Below, one piece after another: positions 18,507 to 26,458 of a stretch of DNA of 64,000 nucleotides. The translations under genes and the position numbers were made by a program. Origin of the DNA: Winogradskyella sp. Its GTDB lineage: Bacteria > Bacteroidota > Bacteroidia > Flavobacteriales > Flavobacteriaceae. The stretch lies in assembly GCA_004211785.1 (NCBI GenBank), contig SHBX01000002.1, forward strand, positions 1-64,000. The letters are read 5' to 3'. The notes beneath the pieces were generated by a model. The model did not search any database. It saw only the letters and a list, made by a program, of their open reading frames with translations, and had not been told where the DNA came from. The stretch's first letter is position 1. Every line of letters begins with the position of its first letter.

Positions 18507-19532
18507 CTTTTTATAATTTATCTCAGAATCAAATTTTCTAAACCCTGAATATAAAGAGTCAATATTCAAATTATTCTTTGTTAACTTCTCTTGAGATATG
18601 GAAGGGATTATTAGGTTTTTAGCTAATATCTTAGCAAGATAAATTTGTTCAAATTGTCCTGGAGTAGGAATAAAAATGGCCTTTTTTTCCAACTTTGCCA
18701 AATCCATAACTGTAGTATAGCCAGAGCGAGAAACTATTAAATTACTAGAATTTATTGTCATTTCAAGTTCGTTGCTAGTCATATAGTTGTACAATTCTAT
18801 ATTCTCAATTTTTGTAATCTTTTGTTTGTTCTCAATGATGCCTCTAACAAAAATTATTTTCCCTTTTTTGTTTTTTAATGTAATCAATAATTTTTTTTCT
18901 AACTGTGAGCGTTGTGGCTCAGGTCCAGATAGAATTATAAGTATGTCAATTGTTTTTTCAGAATCTTGCTTTTTAAATCGGCTTAAAGGTCCAATATACT
19001 TTACATACTCAGGTTTTTGTTTTAAATGGCCAAGCTGACCACTAAGATTTGGCTCATGCTCAAAGTCTGGGACCCAACATTGGTCAAATTTTTTTACAAT
19101 TTTTTGATGCCATCTACTGCTAAACCATGTGGTCTTACCACTAAGAACATTAAGTTGATGTGTTATATAAACAGAAGGAATATTGTTGTGTCTAACACCA
19201 AAGCGATTGTCAGATATAATACCATCTATATTCTGGGTTTTTACCAATTCTTCAACGTATTTTCTTTCACGCTTTATAGTTTTTAAGATATGAGGAGAGG
19301 CTTTTAGAAACTTTAGTTTAAAAGCATTTTCTTTTTTTGAATAAGAAATATTATATGATGGTAATTCAAAAGCGGATAGTTTAGGAAATTCTTTTTTAAG
19401 TAATTCGAGTGCGCCACCATCAGAGGCAATAACTGGTTCAAATCCATGAGAAATTAGGGCATTAATAATAGGTATGCATCGTGTAGCATGACCTAAACCC
19501 CAATGTAATGGTGCGACTAAAATTCGTTTCAT
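18489..19532 (-). CDS. MurG-like (GT-B fold) glycosyltransferase
   Basis: From the ATG at 19532 the protein has 347 residues. A longer frame from a TTG (19574) adds 14 residues before the clear N-terminal strand-loop RILVAPLHWGLGHATRCIP, so ATG is preferred. The GLGHATR loop and the C-terminal SGYTTVMDLAKLEKKAIFIPTPGQFEQIYLA match the acceptor- and donor-binding segments of MurG-like/glycosyltransferase family 28 proteins. The sugar and acceptor are unknown, and it is not MurG itself. Confidence 0.8.
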   Translation of the reverse strand: MKRILVAPLHWGLGHATRCIPIINALISHGFEPVIASDGGALELLKKEFPKLSAFELPSYNISYSKKENAFKLKFLKASPHILKTIKRERKYVEELVKTQNIDGIISDNRFGVRHNNIPSVYITHQLNVLSGKTTWFSSRWHQKIVKKFDQCWVPDFEHEPNLSGQLGHLKQKPEYVKYIGPLSRFKKQDSEKTIDILIILSGPEPQRSQLEKKLLITLKNKKGKIIFVRGIIENKQKITKIENIELYNYMTSNELEMTINSSNLIVSRSGYTTVMDLAKLEKKAIFIPTPGQFEQIYLAKILAKNLIIPSISQEKLTKNNLNIDSLYSGFRKFDSEINYKKLFSLF

Positions 19533-19562
19533 CTTAACAAAGATAAACCTAAAATGTTTCCT

Positions 19563-19570
19563 TAATTTTG
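19563..19570 (+). promoter_or_regulatory. Candidate -7 box before trmB
   Basis: TAATTTTG fits TAnnTTTG and lies 19 bp before the GTG start of trmB. It is also within the 5' end region of the divergent glycosyltransferase gene. Confidence 0.45.
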
Positions 19571-19588
19571 CCAAAAGATTAAATAATT

Positions 19589-20263
19589 GTGGGAAGCAAA
19601 AACAAATTAAAGCGCTTTAAGGAAAACGAAAAATTCGAAAACGTTTTTCAGCCTAAACGAGAAGAACTTACAGATGGAAATTTCAAGAATAAAGGTAATT
19701 GGAATAAAGACGTCTTCAAAAACGACAATCCAATTGTTTTAGAATTGGGCTGTGGTAAAGGTGAGTATACTGTTGGTCTTGCCAAGCGTTACCCAAATAA
19801 AAACTTTGTTGGTATAGATATCAAAGGCGCGCGTTTTTGGAGAGGTGCAAAAACGGCACTAGAAGAAAATATCGCTAATGCAATGTTTATAAGAACCCAA
19901 ATAGAGCTTATTGATTATGCTTTTGCAGAAAACGAAGTTGATGAAATATGGATTACATTTCCTGATCCACAAATAAAATACAAGCGTACAAAACATAGAA
20001 TGACTAATCTACAGTTTATTGAGCGCTATAAAAAAGTACTAAAACCTAACGGCATTATGCATTTAAAAACAGATAGTGAGTTTATGCATGGTTATACTTT
20101 AGGTTTGCTACATGGTACTGGGCATCAAGTGCTTTATGCTAATCATAATGTTTATAAGCAAGAAGGTAGTCCTGAAGAAGTTACCGAAATACAAACCTTT
20201 TACGAGAGCCAATATTTAGAACAAGACAAACCAATTACGTATATTAGATTTCAAATCAACTAA
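19589..20263 (+). CDS. trmB: tRNA (guanine-46-N7)-methyltransferase
   Basis: This 224-residue class I methyltransferase has the SAM-binding motif ELGCGKGEYTVGLAKRYP (about residues 51-68), the acidic VGIDIKGARFWRGAKTA and the family signature WITFPDPQIKYKRTKHRM with the conserved PDP. It methylates N7 of G46 in the variable loop of tRNAs. The start is GTG at 19589. The LysE gene begins 3 bp after the stop, with co-transcription likely. Confidence 0.96.
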   Translation: MGSKNKLKRFKENEKFENVFQPKREELTDGNFKNKGNWNKDVFKNDNPIVLELGCGKGEYTVGLAKRYPNKNFVGIDIKGARFWRGAKTALEENIANAMFIRTQIELIDYAFAENEVDEIWITFPDPQIKYKRTKHRMTNLQFIERYKKVLKPNGIMHLKTDSEFMHGYTLGLLHGTGHQVLYANHNVYKQEGSPEEVTEIQTFYESQYLEQDKPITYIRFQIN

Positions 20264-20266
20264 ATC

Positions 20267-20905
20267 TTGAGTATAACAATCGTCTTTTTCCTTGGTCTTT
20301 TTGTGGCCCTAATTGGGGTAATTCCGCCTGGTTTGCTCAATATGACGGCAGCAAAAATAAGTCTTAAAGAGGGCGCGGGAAGAGGCATTATGTTTTCAAC
20401 AGGTGTTTGCCTAGTTGTTTTTATACAAACATATATTGCGGCTATTTTCTCAAGATACTTAAGCAATAGACCGGATGTGGTAGAGATTCTCCAACGTGTT
20501 GCTTTTGTGATTTTTGTGCTAATAACAATTTACTTTTTAGTATTAGCTTCCAAACAAAAAGATGAAACCAAAGAAATTGTAGAACCAGAAATCAGAAGTA
20601 AAAAAAGTCGTTTTTTTTATGGAATGTTACTCTCCGGTTTAAACGTTTTTCCTATTCCATACCAAGCCTATATGACCATTACATTGGCGTCTTTTGGGGT
20701 CATGGATTTAGAGCGCCTTAGCATTATTACTTATGTTACTGGTGCGGCAATGGGAACTTTTGTTATGTTATATGTTTATATCTTCTTTTTTGATCGGATA
20801 AAGGATAAGGCCTTTACATCTCAAAAAAACATGAACTATATCATAGGAAGCGTGACGGGTTTAGTGGCTTTAGTAACATTTATAAATATTCTTAGAGAGT
20901 TGTAG
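20267..20905 (+). CDS. LysE/RhtB-family membrane transporter
   Basis: The 212-residue product has about six hydrophobic helices and the LysE-like N-terminus with a conserved GxxPPGxxxxxxA pattern (GVIPPGLLNMTAAK at about 17-30). LysE/RhtB proteins export amino acids or their derivatives. Start is a TTG at 20267, since no ATG lies near and the first helix must be included. The stop at 20905 is directly followed by the ATG of the alkyltransferase-like gene, so trmB, this gene and the next form an operon. The exported compound is unknown. Confidence 0.8.
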   Translation: MSITIVFFLGLFVALIGVIPPGLLNMTAAKISLKEGAGRGIMFSTGVCLVVFIQTYIAAIFSRYLSNRPDVVEILQRVAFVIFVLITIYFLVLASKQKDETKEIVEPEIRSKKSRFFYGMLLSGLNVFPIPYQAYMTITLASFGVMDLERLSIITYVTGAAMGTFVMLYVYIFFFDRIKDKAFTSQKNMNYIIGSVTGLVALVTFINILREL

Positions 20906-21235
20906 ATGAAGCCAGAAACAGAATCTTTTTTTGAACGAGTATATGAAGTAGCACGATTAATTCCTTATGGGAGAGTAACTAGTTATGGTGCAATAGCAAA
21001 ATATTTAGGCGCAGCTAGGAGCGCCCGTATTGTTGGTTATGCAATGAATGGGTCTTCGGATAAAGATGTACCTGCACATCGTGTTGTAAATAGAAAAGGG
21101 TTATTGACTGGTAAACACCATTTTGAAGGCACTAATTTGATGCAACAACTTTTAGAGAACGAAGGCGTTGAAGTTGTAGATAATCAAATTCAAAATTTAG
21201 AATCTATTTATTGGGAGCCGTCTAAAGAATTATAG
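20906..21235 (+). CDS. Alkyltransferase-like (ATL) protein of the MGMT family
   Basis: The 109-residue protein is the C-terminal DNA-binding domain of O6-alkylguanine-DNA methyltransferase, without the N-terminal domain. The helix-turn-helix core (RVTSYGAIAKYLGA...ARIVGYAMNGS) is intact. The active-site motif PCHRV of true methyltransferases is replaced by PAHRV (residues 56-60), so the alkyl-accepting Cys is absent. ATL proteins bind alkylated guanine, flip it out and hand the lesion to nucleotide excision repair. The start directly abuts the LysE stop. Confidence 0.9.
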   Translation: MKPETESFFERVYEVARLIPYGRVTSYGAIAKYLGAARSARIVGYAMNGSSDKDVPAHRVVNRKGLLTGKHHFEGTNLMQQLLENEGVEVVDNQIQNLESIYWEPSKEL

Positions 21236-21306
21236 ACCTATTTATAAAGCTTATCCACACATTTTTCATTTCAATTTTATTAACGAAAAATCTAAACTTT
21301 TCGCTG

Positions 21307-21314
21307 TATCTTTG
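21307..21314 (+). promoter_or_regulatory. Candidate -7 box of the mrp-like gene
   Basis: TATCTTTG is a perfect TAnnTTTG match and is followed 26 bp later by the GTG start. It follows a 105-bp gap after the ATL gene, suggesting a fresh transcription start for the Fe-S gene run. Confidence 0.6.
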
Positions 21315-21340
21315 CATTTAGAATTAATCTAGATAAAAAG

Positions 21341-22486
21341 GTGAAGCTTAATAAACAAGATATATTAAATGCTCTTAAGGCCATTACGGTTCCAGGTGAA
21401 GGACAAAATATGGTTGATAGTGGCGCAGTTACAAATGTAGTGACGTTTGCCGATGAAGTAATTGTGGATTTGACGATAAAAAACCCGAGCCTTCAAGCAC
21501 GTAAAAAAGCAGAGGTAGAAATACTGCAAACCATTCATCGCGAGGTATACGAAAAGGCAAAAATAAAAGTCAATATAAAAGTTGAAGTACCTGCTCCAGC
21601 ACCAAAGCAAGCTAATGAAATAAAAGGAAAACCAATTCCAGGAATTTCTAATATTATTGCTGTAGCTTCAGGAAAAGGAGGAGTAGGTAAATCTACTGTA
21701 ACAGCCAATTTAGCAGTAACTTTAGCTAAAATGGGTTTTAAAGTGGGTGTGTTAGATGCTGATATTTATGGGCCTTCAATTCCTATTATGTTCGATGTCG
21801 CTTCAGAAAGACCATTATCTGTTAATATTGATGGTAAGTCCAAAATGAAGCCTATAGAAAATTACGGTGTTAAAGTCTTATCTATTGGGTTTTTTACCAA
21901 ACCAGACCAGGCTGTTATTTGGCGTGGACCTATGGCCAGTAAAGCTTTGAACCAAATGATTTTTGATGCGGCTTGGGGAGAGTTAGATTTCTTGCTATTG
22001 GATTTGCCTCCAGGAACAGGAGACATTCATTTAAGCATTATGCAAGCTTTACCAATAACTGGAGCGGTTGTTGTAAGTACACCACAGAATGTGGCTTTAG
22101 CAGATGCTAAAAAAGGCGTAGCAATGTTTCAGCAAGATAGTATTAACGTACCTGTTTTGGGTATTATAGAAAACATGGCGTATTTTACACCATCAGAATT
22201 GCCTGAAAACAAATATTATATCTTTGGTAAAGAAGGTGCAAAGCATTTGGCAGAAGATTTAGAGGTGCCATTTATTGGAGAAGTGCCTTTAGTACAAAGT
22301 ATAAGAGAAGCAGGAGATGTTGGACGCCCAGCAGCTTTACAAACCGCAACTCCTATAGAAGAAGCTTTCGAAGAGTTGACAAAAAGAGTTGTAGAGCAAG
22401 TGGTTTATAGAAACGAAGCTTTGCCTGAAACAGAAGCAATTAAAATTACAACAATGGCAGGTTGTTCTGCTGTAAAAAAGAAATAA
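21341..22486 (+). CDS. mrp: Mrp/NBP35-type P-loop Fe-S cluster carrier ATPase
   Basis: The 381-residue protein has an N-terminal MIP18/DUF59 domain (about residues 3-80), a Pro/Ala linker, and a deviant Walker A motif GKGGVGKSTV at 111-120 with LDLPPGTGD as Walker B/switch II. Such proteins assemble or deliver Fe-S clusters. The CxxC that normally follows GIIENM is absent here (AYFTPSELPEN), and the remaining Cys lies in the C-terminal tail (TMAGCSAVKKK). GTG is the start codon. The NifU-like gene begins directly after the stop. Confidence 0.93.
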   Translation: MKLNKQDILNALKAITVPGEGQNMVDSGAVTNVVTFADEVIVDLTIKNPSLQARKKAEVEILQTIHREVYEKAKIKVNIKVEVPAPAPKQANEIKGKPIPGISNIIAVASGKGGVGKSTVTANLAVTLAKMGFKVGVLDADIYGPSIPIMFDVASERPLSVNIDGKSKMKPIENYGVKVLSIGFFTKPDQAVIWRGPMASKALNQMIFDAAWGELDFLLLDLPPGTGDIHLSIMQALPITGAVVVSTPQNVALADAKKGVAMFQQDSINVPVLGIIENMAYFTPSELPENKYYIFGKEGAKHLAEDLEVPFIGEVPLVQSIREAGDVGRPAALQTATPIEEAFEELTKRVVEQVVYRNEALPETEAIKITTMAGCSAVKKK

Positions 22487-22726
22487 ATGAATTCAGAAGA
22501 ACTAAAACTAAATGTAGAGAAGGCACTAGACGAAATCCGTCCATTTCTTCAGAGTGATGGTGGCGATATTTCTTTACTATCCATAGAAGATGACAAGCTA
22601 GTTAAAGTGCAATTAGAAGGTGCGTGTATTGCTTGTAGTGTTAACCAAATGACACTTAAGTCTGGTGTAGAAATGACCATTAAAAAATATGCGCCTCAGA
22701 TTGAAAAAGTGATTAATGTCGAATAG
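22487..22726 (+). CDS. NifU C-terminal-domain (Nfu-type) Fe-S scaffold
   Basis: The 79-residue protein consists only of the NifU C-terminal domain, with LQSDGGDI at about 21-28 and the cluster-binding pair Cys47-x-x-Cys50 (GACIACSVNQMTLKSGVE). This small single-domain form binds a 4Fe-4S cluster as a dimer and passes it on. It starts one base after the mrp stop, with translational coupling and a shared pathway very likely. Confidence 0.95.
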   Translation: MNSEELKLNVEKALDEIRPFLQSDGGDISLLSIEDDKLVKVQLEGACIACSVNQMTLKSGVEMTIKKYAPQIEKVINVE

Positions 22727-22793
22727 CTAAAATGATTTTGTCACATTCTGAAAAGAAGCAAAGTCTTAGTTTTGCTTTTAATATTACTATTCA

Positions 22794-23849
22794 ATGATTA
22801 CAACAGATATAATAATTATAGGTGCTGGCCCAACTGGGCTTTTTGCCGTTTTTGAAGCTGGATTATTAAAATTAAAATGTCATTTAATAGACGCTTTGCC
22901 TCAACCGGGCGGACAATGTTCTGAGATATATCCTAAAAAACCAATTTATGATATTCCTGCTTATCCAGAAATTTTAGCGGGTGATTTAACCGACAAATTA
23001 TTGGAACAGTGTAAGCAGTTCGAACCTGGCTTTACACTTGGAGAACGTGCTGAAACTATAGATAAGCAAGATGATGGTTCTTTCATTGTAACAACAAACA
23101 AAGGAACACAACACAAAGCACCTGTTGTGGCTATAGCTAGTGGATTAGGAAGCTTTGAGCCTCGTAAGCCACTTATAGAAAATATCACCCAATTTGAAGA
23201 TAAAGGTGTAGAATATATTATTAAAGAACCGGAACTCTATCGCGATAAAGATGTAGTTATTGCTGGTGGTGGAGATTCCGCATTAGATTGGAGTATCTTT
23301 TTAGCGGATGTTGCTAAGAGTGTCACTTTAGTTCACAGACGTAATGAATTTAGAGGGCATTTGGATTCTGTTGAAAAAGTACAAGAATTAAAAAATTCAG
23401 AAAAAATAAGCCTAATTACACCTGCTGAAATCACCGGGATTATTGGTGATGAAAAAGTTGAAGCACTTGAAATTACCAAAAAAGATGAAGCACCATTTAC
23501 TTTAGGGACTGACCATTTTATTCCCCTTTTTGGCTTATCACCTAAACTAGGTCCAATAGCCAATTGGGGCTTAGAGATTGAAAAAAATGCGATTAAGGTT
23601 AATAATGCGTTAGATTACCAAACTAATATTCCAGGTATTTTTGCCATTGGTGATGGAAATATATATCCAGGAAAATTAAAACTGATTCTTTGTGGTTTTC
23701 ATGAAGCGACTTTGATGTGTCAGGCAGCTTATCAAATTATTAACCCTGGTAGACGTTATGTTTTGAAATATACTACGGTAGCAGGAGTAGATGGTTTTGA
23801 TGGTACGCGAAAAGAAGCACCAAAAGCTGTGGTGAAAACAATAAACTAA
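22794..23849 (+). CDS. Ferredoxin--NADP(+) reductase, thioredoxin-reductase-like (YumC type)
   Basis: This 351-residue flavoprotein has an FAD-binding GAGPTGLFA motif (about 9-17), the CSEIYPKKPIYDIPAYP segment, and an NADP-binding GGGDSALDW near 160. It lacks the CxxC redox pair of thioredoxin reductases, as expected for the YumC-type ferredoxin reductase. It carries electrons between NADPH and ferredoxin. The 2Fe-2S ferredoxin gene lies 55 bp downstream and is the obvious partner. Confidence 0.92.
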   Translation: MITTDIIIIGAGPTGLFAVFEAGLLKLKCHLIDALPQPGGQCSEIYPKKPIYDIPAYPEILAGDLTDKLLEQCKQFEPGFTLGERAETIDKQDDGSFIVTTNKGTQHKAPVVAIASGLGSFEPRKPLIENITQFEDKGVEYIIKEPELYRDKDVVIAGGGDSALDWSIFLADVAKSVTLVHRRNEFRGHLDSVEKVQELKNSEKISLITPAEITGIIGDEKVEALEITKKDEAPFTLGTDHFIPLFGLSPKLGPIANWGLEIEKNAIKVNNALDYQTNIPGIFAIGDGNIYPGKLKLILCGFHEATLMCQAAYQIINPGRRYVLKYTTVAGVDGFDGTRKEAPKAVVKTIN

Positions 23850-23862
23850 ATTTAAAATAAAA

Positions 23863-23894
23863 TGTCACCTTGAGCGCAGTCGAAAGGTCTCACC
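23863..23894 (+). repeat. Dispersed flavobacterial hairpin repeat (GAGCGCAGTCGA core)
   Basis: The sequence TGTCACCTTGAGCGCAGTC plus GAAAGGTCTCACC has short inverted ends (ACCTT...AAGGT) around GAGCGCAGTCGA. I know very similar short repeats from intergenic gaps of many Flavobacteriaceae genomes. It fills most of the gap between the reductase and ferredoxin genes. Confidence 0.6.
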
Positions 23895-23904
23895 ATATAA
23901 CAAC

Positions 23905-24237
23905 ATGAAACAAGATATCGACATAACAATCATTGACCGCGATGGAGTTACTCACAAAATAGAGGCTCCAACCGATATGGCTATGAATCTGATGGAAGTT
24001 GTAAGGTCTTTTGAGTTGGCACCAGAAGGTACCATAGGTGTTTGTGGCGGTATGGCTATGTGCGCATCTTGTCAGTGTTATGTGAATTCTGAGCACAATC
24101 TGCCAGAAATGCAAGATGATGAAGAAGCTATGCTTTCGGAGGCATTTTATGTAAAAGACAATAGCCGTTTAGGATGCCAAATACATATTTCACCAGAACT
24201 TGAAGGTTTAGAGGTAGAGTTGGCACCTGAGAGTTAA
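23905..24237 (+). CDS. 2Fe-2S ferredoxin (adrenodoxin-type)
   Basis: The 110-residue protein has the cluster ligands Cys47-x5-Cys53-x2-Cys56 (CGGMAMCASC) and a fourth Cys91 (RLGCQI), the adrenodoxin/ISC-type spacing. It should shuttle electrons from the neighbouring YumC-like reductase to Fe-S biogenesis or P450-like partners. It ends directly next to the stop of the convergent phosphoesterase gene. Confidence 0.93.
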   Translation: MKQDIDITIIDRDGVTHKIEAPTDMAMNLMEVVRSFELAPEGTIGVCGGMAMCASCQCYVNSEHNLPEMQDDEEAMLSEAFYVKDNSRLGCQIHISPELEGLEVELAPES

Positions 24238-25137
24238 TCATTCCGTCTTATAATCAATCAACTTAGTAGGTCCTTCTAAAAGTACGCGTACTATTTTCAG
24301 TGTGCCATCTTCAGCAGTCGCGATTTGCCATTTTATAAGTGAAATTTTTCCGTTTTCAATTTCAAGACCAGTAATACTTCTGGGATGTACACAACTCCCG
24401 TCATTAAAAAAAGCAATATCACCAGGTTCTGGAAAACGAGGTCTATGTGTATGTCCGGCAATGGTAATTAAATTATTGTTTTCTGTAATCCATTTTTTGG
24501 TACGCCGTTCAACTTTTATAAGTTCCTTATAGTTTTTAGCAGGACTTGTAGGGTCTGCAATACCCATGACGTTTAATGGTTTCCATAGAACGCGGACCAT
24601 AAACCGACTCCATTTCCAAAAGAGGTAGTTCCACCAATCTGCTTGATGTCCATGACATAAGAAGAGTTCTTGGTTTGTTTCAGAATGCTTAAGTACTAAT
24701 CCTTCATGATATTTTATATCACAAAATAAATCTTTGTTTTCGCCAGTCTTTGCATCAAAATACGTATTGAGGTGTTTTTTTACATAGTTTTCATTACGAT
24801 AAACCATATCATGGTTTCCCCAAATCATATGTAATCTGCCTTGGTCATGAAATTGCTTCATAAGCATATACACATTTTTGTGAGCGTGAAGAATAGATTC
24901 AAATGATAAATTTTCCCAGAGTTCATCACCATCTCCAAGTTCAGCATAATTAAAACCTTCGTTATAATAATGTTTTAATGCGTGAAAGTAAATATTACGA
25001 TTATTTGCAAAATCATCAGCAAAACTATTATCACCACGATGACAATCACTAAATAAAATAAACTTACTAGAGTCATTAAAAGGGATGACTTTAGCTTCGC
25101 TATAAGCTTTGTCTAATCGTTTTTTCGCTGAAAACAT
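24238..25137 (-). CDS. Calcineurin-like metallophosphoesterase
   Basis: The 299-residue protein has the metal-binding motifs FSDCHRGDN (DxH), GDGDE (GD), GNHDM (GNHD), LCHGH (GH) and IAGHTHRPR (GHxH), all in order. It should be a soluble phosphoesterase. The shortness and the missing membrane segments separate it from LpxH-like membrane-associated forms. Substrate unknown. A terminator downstream of the next minus-strand gene isolates it from the acyl-CoA dehydrogenase. Confidence 0.9.
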   Translation of the reverse strand: MFSAKKRLDKAYSEAKVIPFNDSSKFILFSDCHRGDNSFADDFANNRNIYFHALKHYYNEGFNYAELGDGDELWENLSFESILHAHKNVYMLMKQFHDQGRLHMIWGNHDMVYRNENYVKKHLNTYFDAKTGENKDLFCDIKYHEGLVLKHSETNQELFLCHGHQADWWNYLFWKWSRFMVRVLWKPLNVMGIADPTSPAKNYKELIKVERRTKKWITENNNLITIAGHTHRPRFPEPGDIAFFNDGSCVHPRSITGLEIENGKISLIKWQIATAEDGTLKIVRVLLEGPTKLIDYKTE

Positions 25138-25153
25138 ATAGTAAATGTAACTA

Positions 25154-25185
25154 AAAAATGCTTCACGATTAGGTGAAGCATTTTT
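25154..25185. terminator. Terminator downstream of the acyl-CoA dehydrogenase
   Basis: AAAAATGCTTCAC and GTGAAGCATTTTT form a perfect 13-bp stem around GATTAG. It ends the minus-strand dehydrogenase transcript 34 bp after its stop. Confidence 0.85.
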
Positions 25186-25218
25186 AATATTTATATTTTC
25201 CGAATACTGCTTAGCTAC

Positions 25219-26397
25219 TTACTTAAAAGCATTTAAGCCAGTGACGTCTAAACCAGTAATTAGTAAGTGAATGTCATGTGTACCTTCATAAGTAATAACG
25301 CTTTCAAGATTCATTGAATGACGCATAATTGAGTACTCACCAGAAATTCCCATACCGCCAAGCATTTGTCTAGCTTCTCTAGCAATATTAATAGCCATTT
25401 CTACATTATTACGTTTTGCCATTGAGATTTGTGCCGAGGTAGCAGTCCCGTTTTCGCGCATGACACCAAGTCGCCAAGCTAATAATTGTGCTTTGGTGAT
25501 TTCGGTAATCATTTCAGCTAACTTCTTTTGTTGTAGTTGAAACTGCCCAATAGGTTTCCCAAACTGAATACGTTCTTTACTATATCTTAAAGCAGTGTCG
25601 TAACAATCCATTGCAGCACCGATAGCGCCCCAGGCAATACCAAAACGAGCCGAATCTAAGCAGCCAAGAGGAGCGCCTAAACCAGATTTGTTAGGCAATA
25701 AATTTTCTTTTGGAACTTTGACATTATCAAAAATAAGCTCTCCAGTTGCAGAAGCTCTCAAAGACCATTTATTGTGCGTTTCTGGTGTTGAAAAACCTTC
25801 CATACCGCGCTCAACAATCAACCCATGAATACGACCTTCTTCATTTTTTGCCCAAACGACGGCTATGTTACAAAACGGTGAATTTGATATCCACATTTTT
25901 GCTCCATTTAAAAGATAATGGTCACCCATATCTTTAAAATTTGTTACCATGCCGCCAGGATTACTTCCGTGGTCTGGCTCAGTTAGTCCAAAACTGCCAA
26001 TCCATTCTCCAGAGGCTAATTTTGGCAAATATTTTTGACGCTGTGTTTCATTTCCGTATTTCCAGATTGGATACATCACTAAAGACGATTGTACAGAAGC
26101 CGTACTTCTTACACCAGAATCACCACGCTCAATTTCTTGCATGATTAAACCATAAGAAATTTGGTCTAATCCAGCACCGCCATATTCTTCAGGGATATAT
26201 GGTCCAAAGGCTCCGATTTCTGCCAATCCACCAACGATAGATTTTGGAAATTCTGCTTTTTGTGCAGCTTCTTCAATTATAGGAGAGACGTCACGCTTTA
26301 CCCATTCACGAGCTGCGTCACGTACTAATTTATGTTCTTCAGTAAGTAATTCGTCAAGATTATAATAATCAGGCGCTTCGAATAAATCTGGTTTCAT
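25219..26397 (-). CDS. Acyl-CoA dehydrogenase, glutaryl-CoA-dehydrogenase-like
   Basis: The 392-residue flavoprotein has the acyl-CoA dehydrogenase fold, with FGLTEPDHGSNPG (about 136-148), GMGISGEYSIMRH and the catalytic-base segment TYEGTHDIHLLITG near 370-383. The TYEGTHDIH arrangement is the glutaryl-CoA dehydrogenase version, giving oxidative decarboxylation of glutaryl-CoA to crotonyl-CoA in lysine/tryptophan degradation. Together with the saccharopine-dehydrogenase-like gene at 2949-4313 it could mark lysine catabolism. A short/branched-chain dehydrogenase is the main alternative. Confidence 0.88.
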   Translation of the reverse strand: MKPDLFEAPDYYNLDELLTEEHKLVRDAAREWVKRDVSPIIEEAAQKAEFPKSIVGGLAEIGAFGPYIPEEYGGAGLDQISYGLIMQEIERGDSGVRSTASVQSSLVMYPIWKYGNETQRQKYLPKLASGEWIGSFGLTEPDHGSNPGGMVTNFKDMGDHYLLNGAKMWISNSPFCNIAVVWAKNEEGRIHGLIVERGMEGFSTPETHNKWSLRASATGELIFDNVKVPKENLLPNKSGLGAPLGCLDSARFGIAWGAIGAAMDCYDTALRYSKERIQFGKPIGQFQLQQKKLAEMITEITKAQLLAWRLGVMRENGTATSAQISMAKRNNVEMAINIAREARQMLGGMGISGEYSIMRHSMNLESVITYEGTHDIHLLITGLDVTGLNAFK

Positions 26398-26458
26398 TAT
26401 AAGTCAAAATTTAATGAAACAAATGTAACGAAAACGTTTTCAGTGAACAACCAATATA

